Both the position numbers and the translations under genes were made by a program. A stretch of 64,000 nucleotides of DNA. Origin: Paracentrotus lividus (Eukaryota; Echinodermata; Echinoidea; Camarodonta; Echinidae). Positions 11,421 to 22,295 of the stretch are shown in pieces (positions within the stretch are counted from its first letter, which is position 1; every line of letters starts with the position of its first letter). The stretch spans positions 22,945,063 to 23,009,062 of the forward strand of contig CALNVZ010003429.1 of the NCBI GenBank assembly GCA_940671915.1. Direction: 5' to 3'. A model generated the notes under the pieces. The model saw only the letters and a list, made by a program, of their open reading frames with translations. It was not told the DNA's origin and searched no databases.

Positions 11421-13499
11421 TCATATTATTGCAACTCTAAAACTATACCCCAGCTTTAAGACAAGACCTTGAGTTGTTTAATTTTCAGCTATTACACATC
11501 GAATGAATTTGTGCCTGCAGACGACATGAACAATGATTAGAACTACATGTACGATTTTTCATCACCATAGATACTAGCAACACCTGTACTTTCACTTCAA
11601 CACTTTGTGACTGGCTGACATGAGACAGACAAAATCCACTACCGATATTGATTTCAGCGAGGCAATAATATATTGTTCGGAGCACAATGGCAGCTGTATG
11701 TCACCTGCGAAACACTTGTTGGAACAGGCGACGGATCCAATCAGGGAATTGGATTCATCGTCAAATAGATTATATTACATTCTTATAAATAGATAGTTAT
11801 AAATTCATATCTCGTTCAAATAAAGATCACTGTTATTGTATTGATTTGGTGCTGTGTCTCTTGCGTTTTCAATCATTTTTTTCCTGTTTGTCTAGCACAT
11901 CTGAGTCAACAATGGTGATTGTTTTAATTAGATTCGGAGTACGTCATACAAGACAAAAAAAAATCCACTTTTTTTATGGGGGTAATTTTTTGTAATTGTT
12001 AATATTCATACATTATACATTTTAAGAAATGATTTCATGTACGATGATTTAGAAATTTAGCATTTTTGACAGCTACTTTTAATTTCATTAACAGGTGTGC
12101 ATTCTAATTTGACTAAAATTTAATGCATTCACACTAATTCAGACATAAATATGCATGTTAAGGACTGAAATCTCAAATGGATAATCTTTTTTTCTTTTAT
12201 AACTGTTCAATGTCTGTTTCGTCAAGACAGAAATCACAAGAAAATTAGCATTACAAACTAGTAAGAACTGTAAGACAATCCAATGTACAAGATATATTTA
12301 CAATGTATACCTCCTCTGTTTATTTTTAACATTTACACGTATAACAATGAATGCACAAGGAACCTCACATGTCGATAGAATTTAGCAAACTTTTTTTTTT
12401 CTTCTTCAAAGCTACAAATAAAAATATCCATGGGTAATATTTATTATCTAATAAATACTAAATACAATGAACACAGAAATATAAATCACAGCGGTTTCTT
12501 TCCGAAAGTTCATAGTTCATGTACTACAGGCTTGTGTAGTCTTGATGAGTGCTTAGACCTTCACAAAGACAATTACACTTTTACAATGACATGAAGGAAC
12601 AATTCAACTCATACGCGAGGATCTTACATACATCTATTTCCTTGTATACACTACTTCAATCTCAAGGCAATATAATTTAAATCCCGGTCCATCGTAGAAA
12701 TAAACAGATCGTGCACGAATGCATTGCCCTACTTCCGCGACTGCTCAAATTTCAACTCAAATAATGCCAGCAGAAATCTTGTAGGTTTCATAGGTTAAGT
12801 GGTATGACGTTGAACATAAGTGGCAAACAATTAATAAAAACACAATGAGTGTTAAAAGAATAGAAGGTTAAATGGTACTTGAAGGGAAAGAGAATGAAAG
12901 TGATTACAGGTATTAATTTAAACTTCAGGAAAACAGAGAAAATCGGTCTGAATGCAGATGGCATGAAGGATTAGATTATGGTGTCTTCTTTTAGGAGTCT
13001 ATTATAAAGAACAAACACATCTATTACAACTATTTGTATCAGGACAACTATAGGCCTACCCCCTCCAGAAACCACCAGAATTAGGGAAGTCAGGCTGCAG
13101 AAGTAGGGCATTTGAACTATAAAGCCAAATTTCAATGTACAATGGACAAATAAAGAAATTGAATTTAATTGCCTATGGAAGGGGGAAGGGGGGGGGGGGT
13201 ACCTGTCTTTAAAACCAACTACTTTGATGACCACATAAAAACATTACTCAACAGCCTACAATATAACCATACTACATGTACATATAGGTCCTATTACAGA
13301 GCTTAAAAATGAGAAAGAATATGTTTCCGATCACTCATCATGTAACTCCCATTTGAAGATTTATACCAGAATAAAATTTGGTATTTGGCAATCAGTCCTC
13401 ACATTTCAGCTAGTACATGGTTAGAGTACCTGTAGATAAGTCCTTCTGCCACTAAGCAGCAGTCATGTACTTCTGACAAAGGTATTCACAATATACTTC
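11421..13499. other. Unassigned AT-rich DNA
   Basis: No gene, tRNA box pair or long inverted repeat was found. Poly-T and poly-G runs occur (around 11950 and 13185-13198). The minus-strand frame at 12971-13234 crosses a G/C homopolymer and is not credible. Confidence 0.45.
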
Positions 13500-13657
13500 G
13501 TTGGCTGAGAACCAGAAGGGCGCTTTTACAGATCAAAGATGTACCGTTGAGAACCAGAAGTGCGCTATTACCATTGACTTTGTACAGCAATAGCACACTT
13601 TTGGTTCTCAACGGAACATCTTTAAGATGCTATAATGCCCTTCTGGGTCTCAACAGA
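13500..13657. repeat. Nested hairpin repeat with GAGAACCAGAAG words
   Basis: The left arm holds two copies of GAGAACCAGAAG followed by GGCGC or TGCGC (13507 and 13549 regions). The right arm holds their inverses, TTTTGGTTCTCAAC and CTTCTGGGTCTCAACA. A core hairpin around 13545-13615 sits inside a wider one (13500-13657), with a short loop near 13572-13588. The structure looks like an inverted dimer of a short unit. The 65-codon open frame across it is a by-product. Confidence 0.65.
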
Positions 13658-14195
13658 CGACTTCACAGTCCCATACATGTACATGCACATAGTGTCCTGT
13701 GTTATACAGAGCCTCTTCTATGTATTCATATTTTCCTCACATAGAAAGAAAGCATGTTTTCAATCACTCAGCATTTTCTGCCATTAAAATGATTTATATT
13801 GAAATTTGAAGTCCGACAGTGGAATTCAAGATGATCAATTTCTGCAATTCTCATATTGAACAACGTATTGGGTAGGAAAAAATCATGAGCATTTATCAAT
13901 CACTTGTATATCAGCTCAAACCCTTTCAATTTATTTCCCAAAATATTCTTCCCTTTTTTTATAACACGTTAAGAAGTGGCTAATTCATGAGATCAGAAAT
14001 TGCATGCTATTTCAAAACTTAAGTCTGATGAGACACCGCCCCGATCATGACTAGGTATACGAATCAACGTCTTTTTTCGTTCTCAGCTGACGATGTAAAA
14101 GGGTCACCATTCACACATGACCAGGCAAACAATCAAGTAGAGTGCATGTATGATCTAGATCTAATACACTGTCAAATTTAAAATATGATGAGGCT
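13658..14195. other. Unassigned DNA before the tandem array
   Basis: No gene or clear repeat is recognised. Confidence 0.4.
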
Positions 14196-15070
14196 CTCCA
14201 AACTACAAATGAGAGAGATTAATCTGATAGATGAAGCCTCATGTTTACACAACAATCTTTCTCTCATAAGAATCCTAATGGTCTTCATGAGGGCTCTTTC
14301 ACATGAGAGAAAACTTCACAAAACTGAAAACTTCGAAAAAGTAGTGTAAGTCCAAATAACCACATCCCACAGTACAACAGGGAGACTAGATGAAACCTTG
14401 GGTATACATAATAATCTTTCTCTCATAAGAATTCTATTGATGATCTTGATGAGGGCTCTTTCACACAACAGAAAACTTCACAAAAACGATGAATTTGAGA
14501 AAACTAAGGATGTAAAGTCGACATACTCACATTACAAATAGAGAGATTAATCAGATAAATAAAACCTCATATTTACATAGCGATCCTTCTGTAGTGTTAT
14601 AAGATTCCCCAATGGTTTTTATGAGGGTTCTTTCACACAACACAAAACTAAAATCATTGTGAAAATTAATCTAAGTCAACATACTCACTTTACAATAGAG
14701 AGATTAATCTGATAGATGAAGCCTTATGTTTACATATTAAAGAATCTTTCTCTCATAAGAATTCCATAATGGTCTTCATGAGGGCTCTTTCACACAAAAG
14801 AAGACTTCGCAAAAACTGAAAACTTTGAGAAAACTAATTTAAATTCCTTTTTCTGAGAAGAATCTTGCAATTGTTTTCATGAGGGCTCTTTCACACAACA
14901 GAAAACTGAAATCATTGTGAAAATTAATGTAAGTCCATATACTGACATTACAAATAGAGAGATTAATTAGACAAATGAAACCTCATATTTACATAACAAT
15001 CTCTCTCTCATAAGAATCCCTAAAGGTTTTCATGAGGGATCTTTCACATAACAGAAAACTTTGCCAAACT
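14196..15070 (+). repeat. Tandem array, six units of about 100-180 bp
   Basis: The phrase GAGGGCTCTTTCACA recurs at 14289, 14451, 14633 (GAGGGTTC), 14780, 14881 and 15034 (GAGGGATC), giving spacings of 162, 182, 147, 101 and 153 bp. Units share AGAGAGATTAATCTGATAGATGAA, CTCATAAGAAT, CATGAGGGCT and ACAGAAAACTTCACAAAA. The 101-bp spacing marks a unit that lost its AGAGAGATTAAT half. Units are diverged, so the array is old. No open frame is kept through it. Confidence 0.85.
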
Positions 15071-16745
15071 GTGAGGTCTTGGAGAGATTCCAAGTCTTGT
15101 CTTTATTTAATATGTCTCAACATCCTATCAAATCTTGTACATTTCCAACAATAATAAAAAGAAAAACCTTGCATATTTATCTAAAACGAAATTTTATTAC
15201 AGAACTCAATAACCCTAGTCCCTATTAACACAGACTCAAATTTGACACTTTAAATAAAAATACATTGTGTCTTGACATAGGCCTAATTTAGCTTTACATC
15301 CACTGTGTCAACATCTACAGTAGATAGTGACTGACAAGTGCCTGTAAGCTAGTCTACAATATGTGTTTGGAAAATACCTGCAAGCACTATGGTTTTGAAT
15401 AAAACAAAACAAAACACAACATACAGAAAGGCTTTAATTTAAAATCCAGACTTCACACATTTCAGATGTTTGCAATACATAGTTATAATTTAAGTAATAC
15501 ATGTACTGCAGTCACTTGTGATATCATGTTGGATCTAAATGAATATAATTAAACTATCATGTAATGATTGTTCTTTCAAGATATAGTGTTTCTTTTGTTC
15601 GAAAATATTTTCAGATTTTAATTAAATGTAAAGAAATAAAGCCATACAACATAAAATTTGTGGGGCTTAATCCATGTAATCTTTGTTGTTTCTTATTGTG
15701 TATCTGGAAAAACAACATCCAACCAATATTAAAGCAACATAAAGAATAAAACAAAACAAAACAAAACAAAACAAAGCAAAAACTATCTGCAGGTTTCAAT
15801 GTACAGTAACCTCCAAAAATGAAATGATCACGTAAAATCTATGCTCTAAAATATCTTGATTTCACAATCACAATGAATGTGAATGCTCTAAGAATCATTT
15901 GCAGTCTACCTCGCAGAAAATTTTTCATGAAAGATACTTAGCCCCACAAATGATAGGGTCTTCACAATCGTAAGCCTTGAGCGGTAAAAGGGCATTAATG
16001 CATTTCAAGGTCCAGCGCATTACGGCTTTTGCTGAGTAATTGCGGGCTCTGTGTAATGGAAATTGAGATGAGAGAAGTAATTTATGGAGTGCTCTCGCCA
16101 TCCCATCAATATTTATTCGATCATCTGATGTGGTTTTAATAGTTAAAAGCAGTGGCTGATTCGAAGGGAATGGGGAGGGGGGGGGGTTAAGAAAAAACCA
16201 TCCCCTATTGGGAAAACCTATTGTAAGTAATGTCATATGATAATATTGCAGTATCCAAGAAATTGCCAACTGTGCCAACCCCCCCCCCCCACCCTCCCAT
16301 CCCTATTTACTGGATCTGGCACTTGTGCATTGGAATATTTATCCCAGAAAATTGCCATTTCTACCCCCTCCCCTATTTTCAAATCCTGGATCTGCTGATA
16401 AGTTGTTCCTTACTGTTTTATTAATAATCTAGGAGGGAAAACAGAGAGCTTTCTCATTTGATTACTCTCACTATTCAAATTATAATTTTGTACAATTGAA
16501 TATTTAATGCACTGCTGGCATATGGACACTGTACTTTTTAATATTTGTTAAATTCCTTAACTGATTATTATTGGAAGTCAAAATGTATTACAAATTACAA
16601 GCCTGGATGAGGAAGGACTAAATAAAGCTGGTAAAACTCGACGTTTATTGATACAATTGAAAAATGTAGCACTCACTACATTAGCAGTCTTTTAATAAAA
16701 AGGTTACCTCACAAATAATATTTGTAGGAGATATATACAGCACAC
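15071..16745. other. Unassigned DNA with AAAAC microsatellite and G/C runs
   Basis: An (AAAAC)n tract lies at 15748-15778. A poly-G run near 16177-16187 and a poly-C run near 16278-16291 flank about 100 bp. The stretch 15945-16130 is less AT-rich and reads like ordinary single-copy sequence. No gene is recognised. Confidence 0.45.
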
Positions 16746-16759
16746 AACTGTTGATTTCA

Positions 16760-16990
16760 TCAGTCTCTCTCTGTCTCTTCTCTCTTCACTCCCTCTCCTT
16801 CTTTCTTTCTGTCCTTCCCTACCACTCTCTCTTGTACACTCCAAATTTCTCTCTCAATCTCAGCATCCCTCCCCTGTATATTAAAGCATATATACAAGTA
16901 CCTCCATCCCCTCTTTCTTTCTTTCTTTTTTCTTTCTCTCTCACACTCTCTCTTCTTACCTCCCCTTCCCTTCCCTCCACTATCTCTCTC
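16760..16990. repeat. Pyrimidine-rich (CT/CTTT)n tract
   Basis: About 230 bp, almost all C and T on the plus strand, broken only near 16826-16905. Open frames on both strands here are low-complexity artefacts. Confidence 0.85.
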
Positions 16991-18635
16991 AGTAGTTTTA
17001 ATCAATCTCCACACAGCAGCCAGCAATGAATCCACGCACAAATACAGAACTCAATCAGAATCTCATAATAACGCATCTGACGCAACAAATGTACGCTGCT
17101 GCACGTAGGGAATCAAATGCAATAATGCATGAATTCATCATAGCTAAGTATAGAATGCTCAATCAAATATACACAAGACTAGACCCCTTCTATCTTTTCG
17201 CATAAAAGCATTCCACTTTCATCCCTCTCTCAATTCCATCCCGTCTCCAATTCATAAATCACACTCCAAACAACTCACCGATACTAGGCCAAAGTATTCC
17301 CGTTAAAGATGTCGTCGTTGACGATGAATCCAATAAACCTAATACTCCAAAAATATTTTTCCTCAGACTCGGTCGTCAAAACATTAATCATGCGACTCCT
17401 CGTCACCGCAGCAAGGCAAACTAGCGTCTTCTTTTTATATATCGCCCCGAACAACGCAAATGCACGGAGTGGAAGGTGACAGTGGCGACGACTGCATAAT
17501 ATTACCTACGAGAGTTGGCCGTGGGTAATTGCATAGGGACGTTGTACGAAGAGATGTAAAAGAAGGTCGGAAAAGAGCGAGAGAGAGAGGAATAACCAAC
17601 GGTGGTGTGCTGACTACGTGTAGCTTGTATCTAGATCTCATTTGCTAATGCGTGGCCCGGGAAATCTGCATGCAATACACACAGGCGTGTACTGCATGTA
17701 TGGGGAGATGGATGGATGGATGGAAGGCAAGATGAGAGTAGTCTTTAGATTCAGACTTTATCACTGTATTAGTGATTTTGCCTCTTAAATCAATCTTGAC
17801 AAGTTTATTATCATATACTAATAACCACTTTACTCGCAATATAAGTAACCATATTATCATTATCATCACTATTATTAAAAATACATGTATCATATCACTT
17901 ATGTTCTCATAAAGAATATAACATATTTCATTAGAACGTAATGATGAATGTACATGATTCACACCATAAAGTTGAGCAGTAAGAAGAAACAAAATAACCA
18001 TCCTCTTAAAATAGGACTGCCTTAACAATGAGCCTAATGAATAATCTTAAGAAAGAGTGATTTTCTTTTATGGGTACAGGTATTGTGCAATTTTTGTGTA
18101 ATTTTTCTTTTAATGTCTTCACGACTAAAATTTGCTATTATTGAAGTGGAAGCTCTCTCACCTTATATAGTATTCAAAATAACAAAAGCTTACTCCAGAA
18201 AAACCAAAACATACAAGTTTCAAGATAAAAAGTCTGAATGAATGATGATTGAAGACTATCTACATGTATATATTGAGTATGGGTTGGTGGTGGAGGGATC
18301 TATCTGTAACTTTAGCTTCAATCCTGACACAAAAATATAAGTGATCATCATATCACATCTTAGCTTTCAATTGAAACCTTATCAGGATATCTATCATCTG
18401 AATATCTGTGTACGTGTGTGTATGCTGGCTTTGACCCATAGTATTGGGCATCAAATGTTTGTCAGTTAAGAATATTTTGCATCCATTTTGCATCTATCAA
18501 AATTACATCTTTTTCTATAAAAATAAATCTCAATGCATTAAAAATATAAATAAATAAATGTAAGGCCTATACAGAACTCATAATTATAGTCAATGATCTA
18601 TTTGGCATTATCTAATACCAAATATAATACATTAT
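16991..18635. other. Unassigned DNA; short GATG repeat
   Basis: A GC-richer stretch (about 17270-17640) lacks a recognisable coding frame. (GATG)n lies at about 17708-17726. The 127-codon minus-strand frame at 17645-18028 is AT-rich, with no domain or splice context that I can support. Confidence 0.4.
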
Positions 18636-18639
18636 GCTT

Positions 18640-18678
18640 ATCATTATTATTATTATTATTATCATTATTATAATTATG
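18640..18678. repeat. (ATT)n microsatellite
   Basis: Runs of ATT/ATC triplets. Confidence 0.9.
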
Positions 18679-18820
18679 CTTATTATGCTATTCAAGTTAT
18701 TGTAATGTTTGGACTTGCCTATTGCTGGTCTGATTTCAGTTCGGGCCATGTAACTGGGCATTACATCATTTGTTTGTTTATGTGCAGAGATAGGTTGCTA
18801 TGTGGTCTTTGGTAATTATA

Positions 18821-19871
18821 CAGGGTGACCCAGAAAAAAGGAAACCCAACTTTGACCATCAATAATTTCAAAAATATTACCATGGTGATTATAAAATTTA
18901 TATCACTGGAAAGTGCAACTCATTACCATTTTAATGATACCTTGCTCAGCTCACCAATGTCACGCATCACTGAACCCCATAGTTTTGAAAATGTCTTGCA
19001 AAATTGTGAGTGGTTCACTTTCATGCTCATTGAGATGGGTTGTTGCAATGTGCCTAAAAAGGAAACCCATCTTTCATCATCAATCATTTAAAAAACATGA
19101 CAGTGGTAATTATGACGTTTATATCACTGGAAAGTGCCACTCATTATCATTTTATTGATATCTCTTTCAGCTCGCCAATGTCACGCATCACTGAACCCCA
19201 TTGTTCTGAAAATATCTTGAAAAATTTTGATTGATGCACTGTCATGCTTCATACATTCTCCACGGAGAACTAAAGGTTCTCTGGGTTGTTGTGAGCAGTA
19301 ACATGATGAAATTACCTGGATGGTAAGATTAACGGACTAAATAAGTAGACATTTCCAACCCATTTATCAAACCCATTTATGAAAGTCACCGGAATGCTCT
19401 ACTTAGATTGTTTAGGAACCTTAAAAGCAACTCATCTCAAGCAGCATGAAAGAGAACATATCCCAATTTTGCGAGACAATTTTCAAAACAATGGGGTTCA
19501 GTGATGCATGATATTGGTGAGCTGAGAGAGGTATCATTAGAATGGTAATGAGTTATACTTTCCAGTGATATAAACTTCTTAATCACCACTGAAATATGTT
19601 TGAAATTATTGATGATCAAAGTTGGGTTTCCTTTCCAGGCACATTCACACAAACCATCTCGAGGTGCATGAAAGTGAACCACGCACAATTTTACAAGACT
19701 TTTTCAGAACAATGGGGTTCAGCGAAGCATGATATTGGTGAGGTGAGAGAGATATCATTAGAATGGTAATGAGTTGCACTTTACAGTGATATAAATTTCA
19801 TAATCCCCATTGGAATATTTTTGAAATCATTGTTGATCAAAGTTGGGTTTCCTTTTTTCTGGGTCACCCTG
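18821..19871. mobile_element. 1,051-bp mariner-like foldback element
   Basis: The left end CAGGGTGACCCAGAAAAAAG is mirrored by the right end CTTTTTTCTGGGTCACCCTG, and TA flanks both sides (18819-18820 and 19872-19873). A TA target and CAGGG-type ends suit Tc1/mariner-type non-autonomous elements. Inside are four copies of a module of about 200-230 bp: two direct (about 18821-19055 and 19056-19255) and two inverted (about 19440-19640 and 19641-19871). Each carries GGAAACCCA-CTTT, TATATCACTGGAAAGTG and CACGCATCACTGAACCCCAT. A unique centre of about 180 bp separates the pairs. Frames such as 18825-19091 are translations of the module, not genes. Confidence 0.85.
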
Positions 19872-20119
19872 TATATACCAACGTGCTGGCTGTGTTTTGA
19901 TATTTCATTTCCGAACACATTAACCCTTTCAATGCCAGATGCAGTATTTTTACAGTACCCTAAATTTCCTACATACAGTGTACTCATGTACATCAGTACA
20001 GAGCTGATATCTGAAATATATTTTTCTTGAGTTAGTTGGGTAACTTCATAATATTTAAGAATAGCTATAATATAGATTGATAATTCTTATCCTAAAACAT
20101 TGATTTTCACTACCTAATC

Positions 20120-20200
20120 GAGATAAAAGCTAGATAGAGAGAGAGAGTAGAGAGAAGAGGGGGGGGATGTGAGGGGGACAGGGGGGGACGAGGGATCAAA
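20120..20200. repeat. GA- and G-rich low-complexity tract
   Basis: An AGAG run followed by several runs of four or more G; G-quadruplex potential. Confidence 0.7.
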
Positions 20201-20211
20201 GAAAGGGTTCT

Positions 20212-20302
20212 GGGACAACTACCCACACTCAATATCTTTCCCCTAACTCTACACAACCCCGAACCCTATTTCTGGGGGTAATTGTCCAGGGGTAGTTGTC
20301 CT
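20212..20302. mobile_element. GGACAA-TACCCC family element
   Basis: GGACAACTACCCACAC at the left and GGGGTAGTTGTCC at the right are inverted ends. An internal GGGGGTAATTGTCC is also present. It matches 9819-9895 and 53316-53463. Confidence 0.65.
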
Positions 20303-20547
20303 AATATGGAAAGAACGAAAGGTCAAAATATAAAGTGATGGGGAAATTCAAAGAAATAATTATTGAGACATTGAGATAGTGACCTACGTATACATGCACT
20401 TGATACTTGTAATAGTTTCATATCAGGTTTAGATACTCAGTCTACATCTACCAAAGATAGGGTTGTATGACGCTTTCTCCAGCGACAATTACATAACATT
20501 TGTAGCTTCATGTAATGTAGATAACCTTTAACCTTCATAATGTTAGC

Positions 20548-20590
20548 AAACAGATGTTGTGCATAGAACCTCTATGCACAACGTCTGTTT
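20548..20590. repeat. Short near-perfect hairpin
   Basis: AAACAGATGTTGTGCATAGA pairs with its inverse over 20 bp with a 3-nt loop (ACC); one position differs (G:U in RNA). The loop is too short for a usual pre-miRNA. Confidence 0.7.
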
Positions 20591-20907
20591 AATGCAGCAA
20601 GAAGGACATAATTGCCTAATACCTTCAGATGGTCCTCAGACGATGCTGTGTTTCCATATTATCTCTAGTTTTGCCATAATTTGTCATTAATGGAGATGGC
20701 CTTTGAACACACTTTTGACGTGCGCCATTGGTTTAGAATAAAAAGGTTGCTGGCTCTGCAATAATGTCCTGGAATTCAGCAGATACCATTGTGACATTTG
20801 TCAATAATGTAGACAACCTTTAAACTGTTAGCGAATACCAATTATCACTGCATTTGCCATGAAGGTTGATATTAAAACAAAGTAAATCAGTAATTATGCA
20901 GGAGTCA

Positions 20908-21350
20908 ACTGCCTTCTTACTATCGGCTGATACATATTTCCATCATTATCAAGATTTTCATCGTAGACGGCCTTCTTCCACCCACATGTACATGTGCCAC
21001 CTGTTTACCGTGAAAAAGGCATTAGATATGAGCTATTTAAACAACCTTTTGACTATTATCTAATGTATATATTTCTATCATTATCACGATTTTTATCATT
21101 AATGTAGACAGCCTAGCTTGTTCCACCCACATGTACAAGTGTGAGCCACCTGTAAGCGACAAAAGGGCATTAGATATCTCTTTAAATGTGAATGAATTAA
21201 CAACCTTTTGACTATCATCTAATATGTATATTTTTCCATCATTATCATGACTTCTATCATAATGTAGATAGCCTTGTTCCACCCACATGTACATGTACAT
21301 GCCACCTGTTTGGCGACAAAAGGGCATAAGATGTAACTGACTTAACGACT
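20908..21350 (+). repeat. Three-copy tandem array, unit about 145-160 bp
   Basis: Each unit carries CATCATTATCA-GA-TT, ATCAT-AATGTAGA, TTCCACCCACATGTACA, GCCACCTGT and GACAAAAGGGCAT. Copies are about 20908-21052, 21053-21215 and 21216-21350. Weaker related words (ATAATGTAGA-AACCTTTAA) extend upstream to about 20500. Confidence 0.8.
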
Positions 21351-21718
21351 ATATGCCTCTGAGCTGACCGTGTACATGTAAATGTCAGGGCTGGAGGGGC
21401 TTAGACCAGGGTCGAGCCAAGATGAGTGTGGGAGTGTAGGTTATCACATAGCCGCGCCTTAATTTGGGCTCGTTTCAAAACGACCATCAGCGTTAATTAG
21501 CTTACGTTCCGTTCCTCCTCCACCGCTGTCGCGGCCCACTCGTAACCGCTCCCGGCCTCACAGATGGGGGAGCTTGCATGCGTGTGAGAGACGGCATGGG
21601 AGAGAAAGAGAGGGTCGTGATTGTCAACTCATGTTATTACAGCCAACTTTATTACGCAGGACTAGAGAATTAGGGTGGGTGGAAAGAGGGTATATTAAAG
21701 GTACAAGTTAATCGTTAT
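21351..21718. other. Unassigned GC-richer DNA
   Basis: Between about 21440 and 21620 the sequence is richer in GC and CpG than its surroundings and contains GCGTTAATTAGCTTACG. It could be a regulatory stretch; no coding frame is supported. Confidence 0.3.
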
Positions 21719-21869
21719 CAGGGCTCACACTAAGCATTTTTCTTTTGGCAGCCAGTTGTCCCATTTGAGTATTCAATCCACATGTTTGATTTTTTTTTGT
21801 TTATTTCAGGTGGCCCCACAACATTTCAGATGGCCACTGGCACTGGGCCACTGCTAAATTCAAGCCCTG
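21719..21869. mobile_element. hAT-like short TIR element, 151 bp
   Basis: CAGGGCTCACACTAAGCA at the left mirrors TGCTAAATTCAAGCCCTG at the right, with mismatches. The core has paired words GTGGCC and GGCCAC. CAGGG-type ends are usual for hAT elements, but the expected 8-bp target duplication is not clear. Confidence 0.55.
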
Positions 21870-22035
21870 CTTGTTTAATTCCAGGGCAAAATCATAACAT
21901 TTTGAGAGATTCTGATCGTCTAAAACATCATGAAACAAATTAGAAAGTTGCAAAATACATGTAACTCATTCAATTTTTGTTGGCAAAATCATCTATTGAT
22001 GATACCAGAGCAGATTTCACAATGGTTTACCAGAA

Positions 22036-22295
22036 GTGTCATAGTCTAGTGTTCCATCACTTGACTGGGGATGCAAAGGTTGTGAGTTCGATTCCTGGCA
22101 CCGGCACTTATGTCCTTGCGCAAGGCATTTTACCTACATTTGCTTCACTCAACCAAGGTGTAAATGGGTACCCGGGAGGATTAATTTCATAAAGCGCCTG
22201 TAAAATGTATTGCAGCTGCAATTTAATCTAGTAAATGGGTTATAATGTACTGTAAAGCCACATTGTAAAAGCGCATTATAAATAATAGTATTATT
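22036..22295 (+). repeat. tRNA-derived SINE, plus strand
   Basis: A box A-like TAGTCTAGTGT (22042-22052) and box B GAGTTCGATTCC (22084-22095) lie in tRNA order and spacing. They are followed by a non-tRNA body with CCTTGCGCAAGGCATTTTACC and AAGGTGTAAATGGGTACC, then a tail ending in ATT/AAT triplets. The body words are, as far as I recall, common in marine invertebrate SINEs; that is knowledge, not computed here. No cloverleaf closes, so it is not a functional tRNA gene. Confidence 0.75.

Noticed and set aside
14196..15070. CRISPR-like array
   Set aside because: Units are diverged over their full length, spacings are irregular, and the DNA is eukaryotic; this is a decayed tandem repeat.
17645..18028. 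127-codon minus-strand frame
   Set aside because: AT-rich, hydrophobic by composition, with no domain, no splice signals worth citing and no conservation evidence.
20548..20590. microRNA precursor
   Set aside because: The 3-nt loop and 20-bp stem are too short for Dicer-type processing as usually seen.
22036..22110. Possible functional tRNA gene
   Set aside because: Pol III boxes are present but no acceptor or anticodon stem closes, and the sequence continues into a SINE body.
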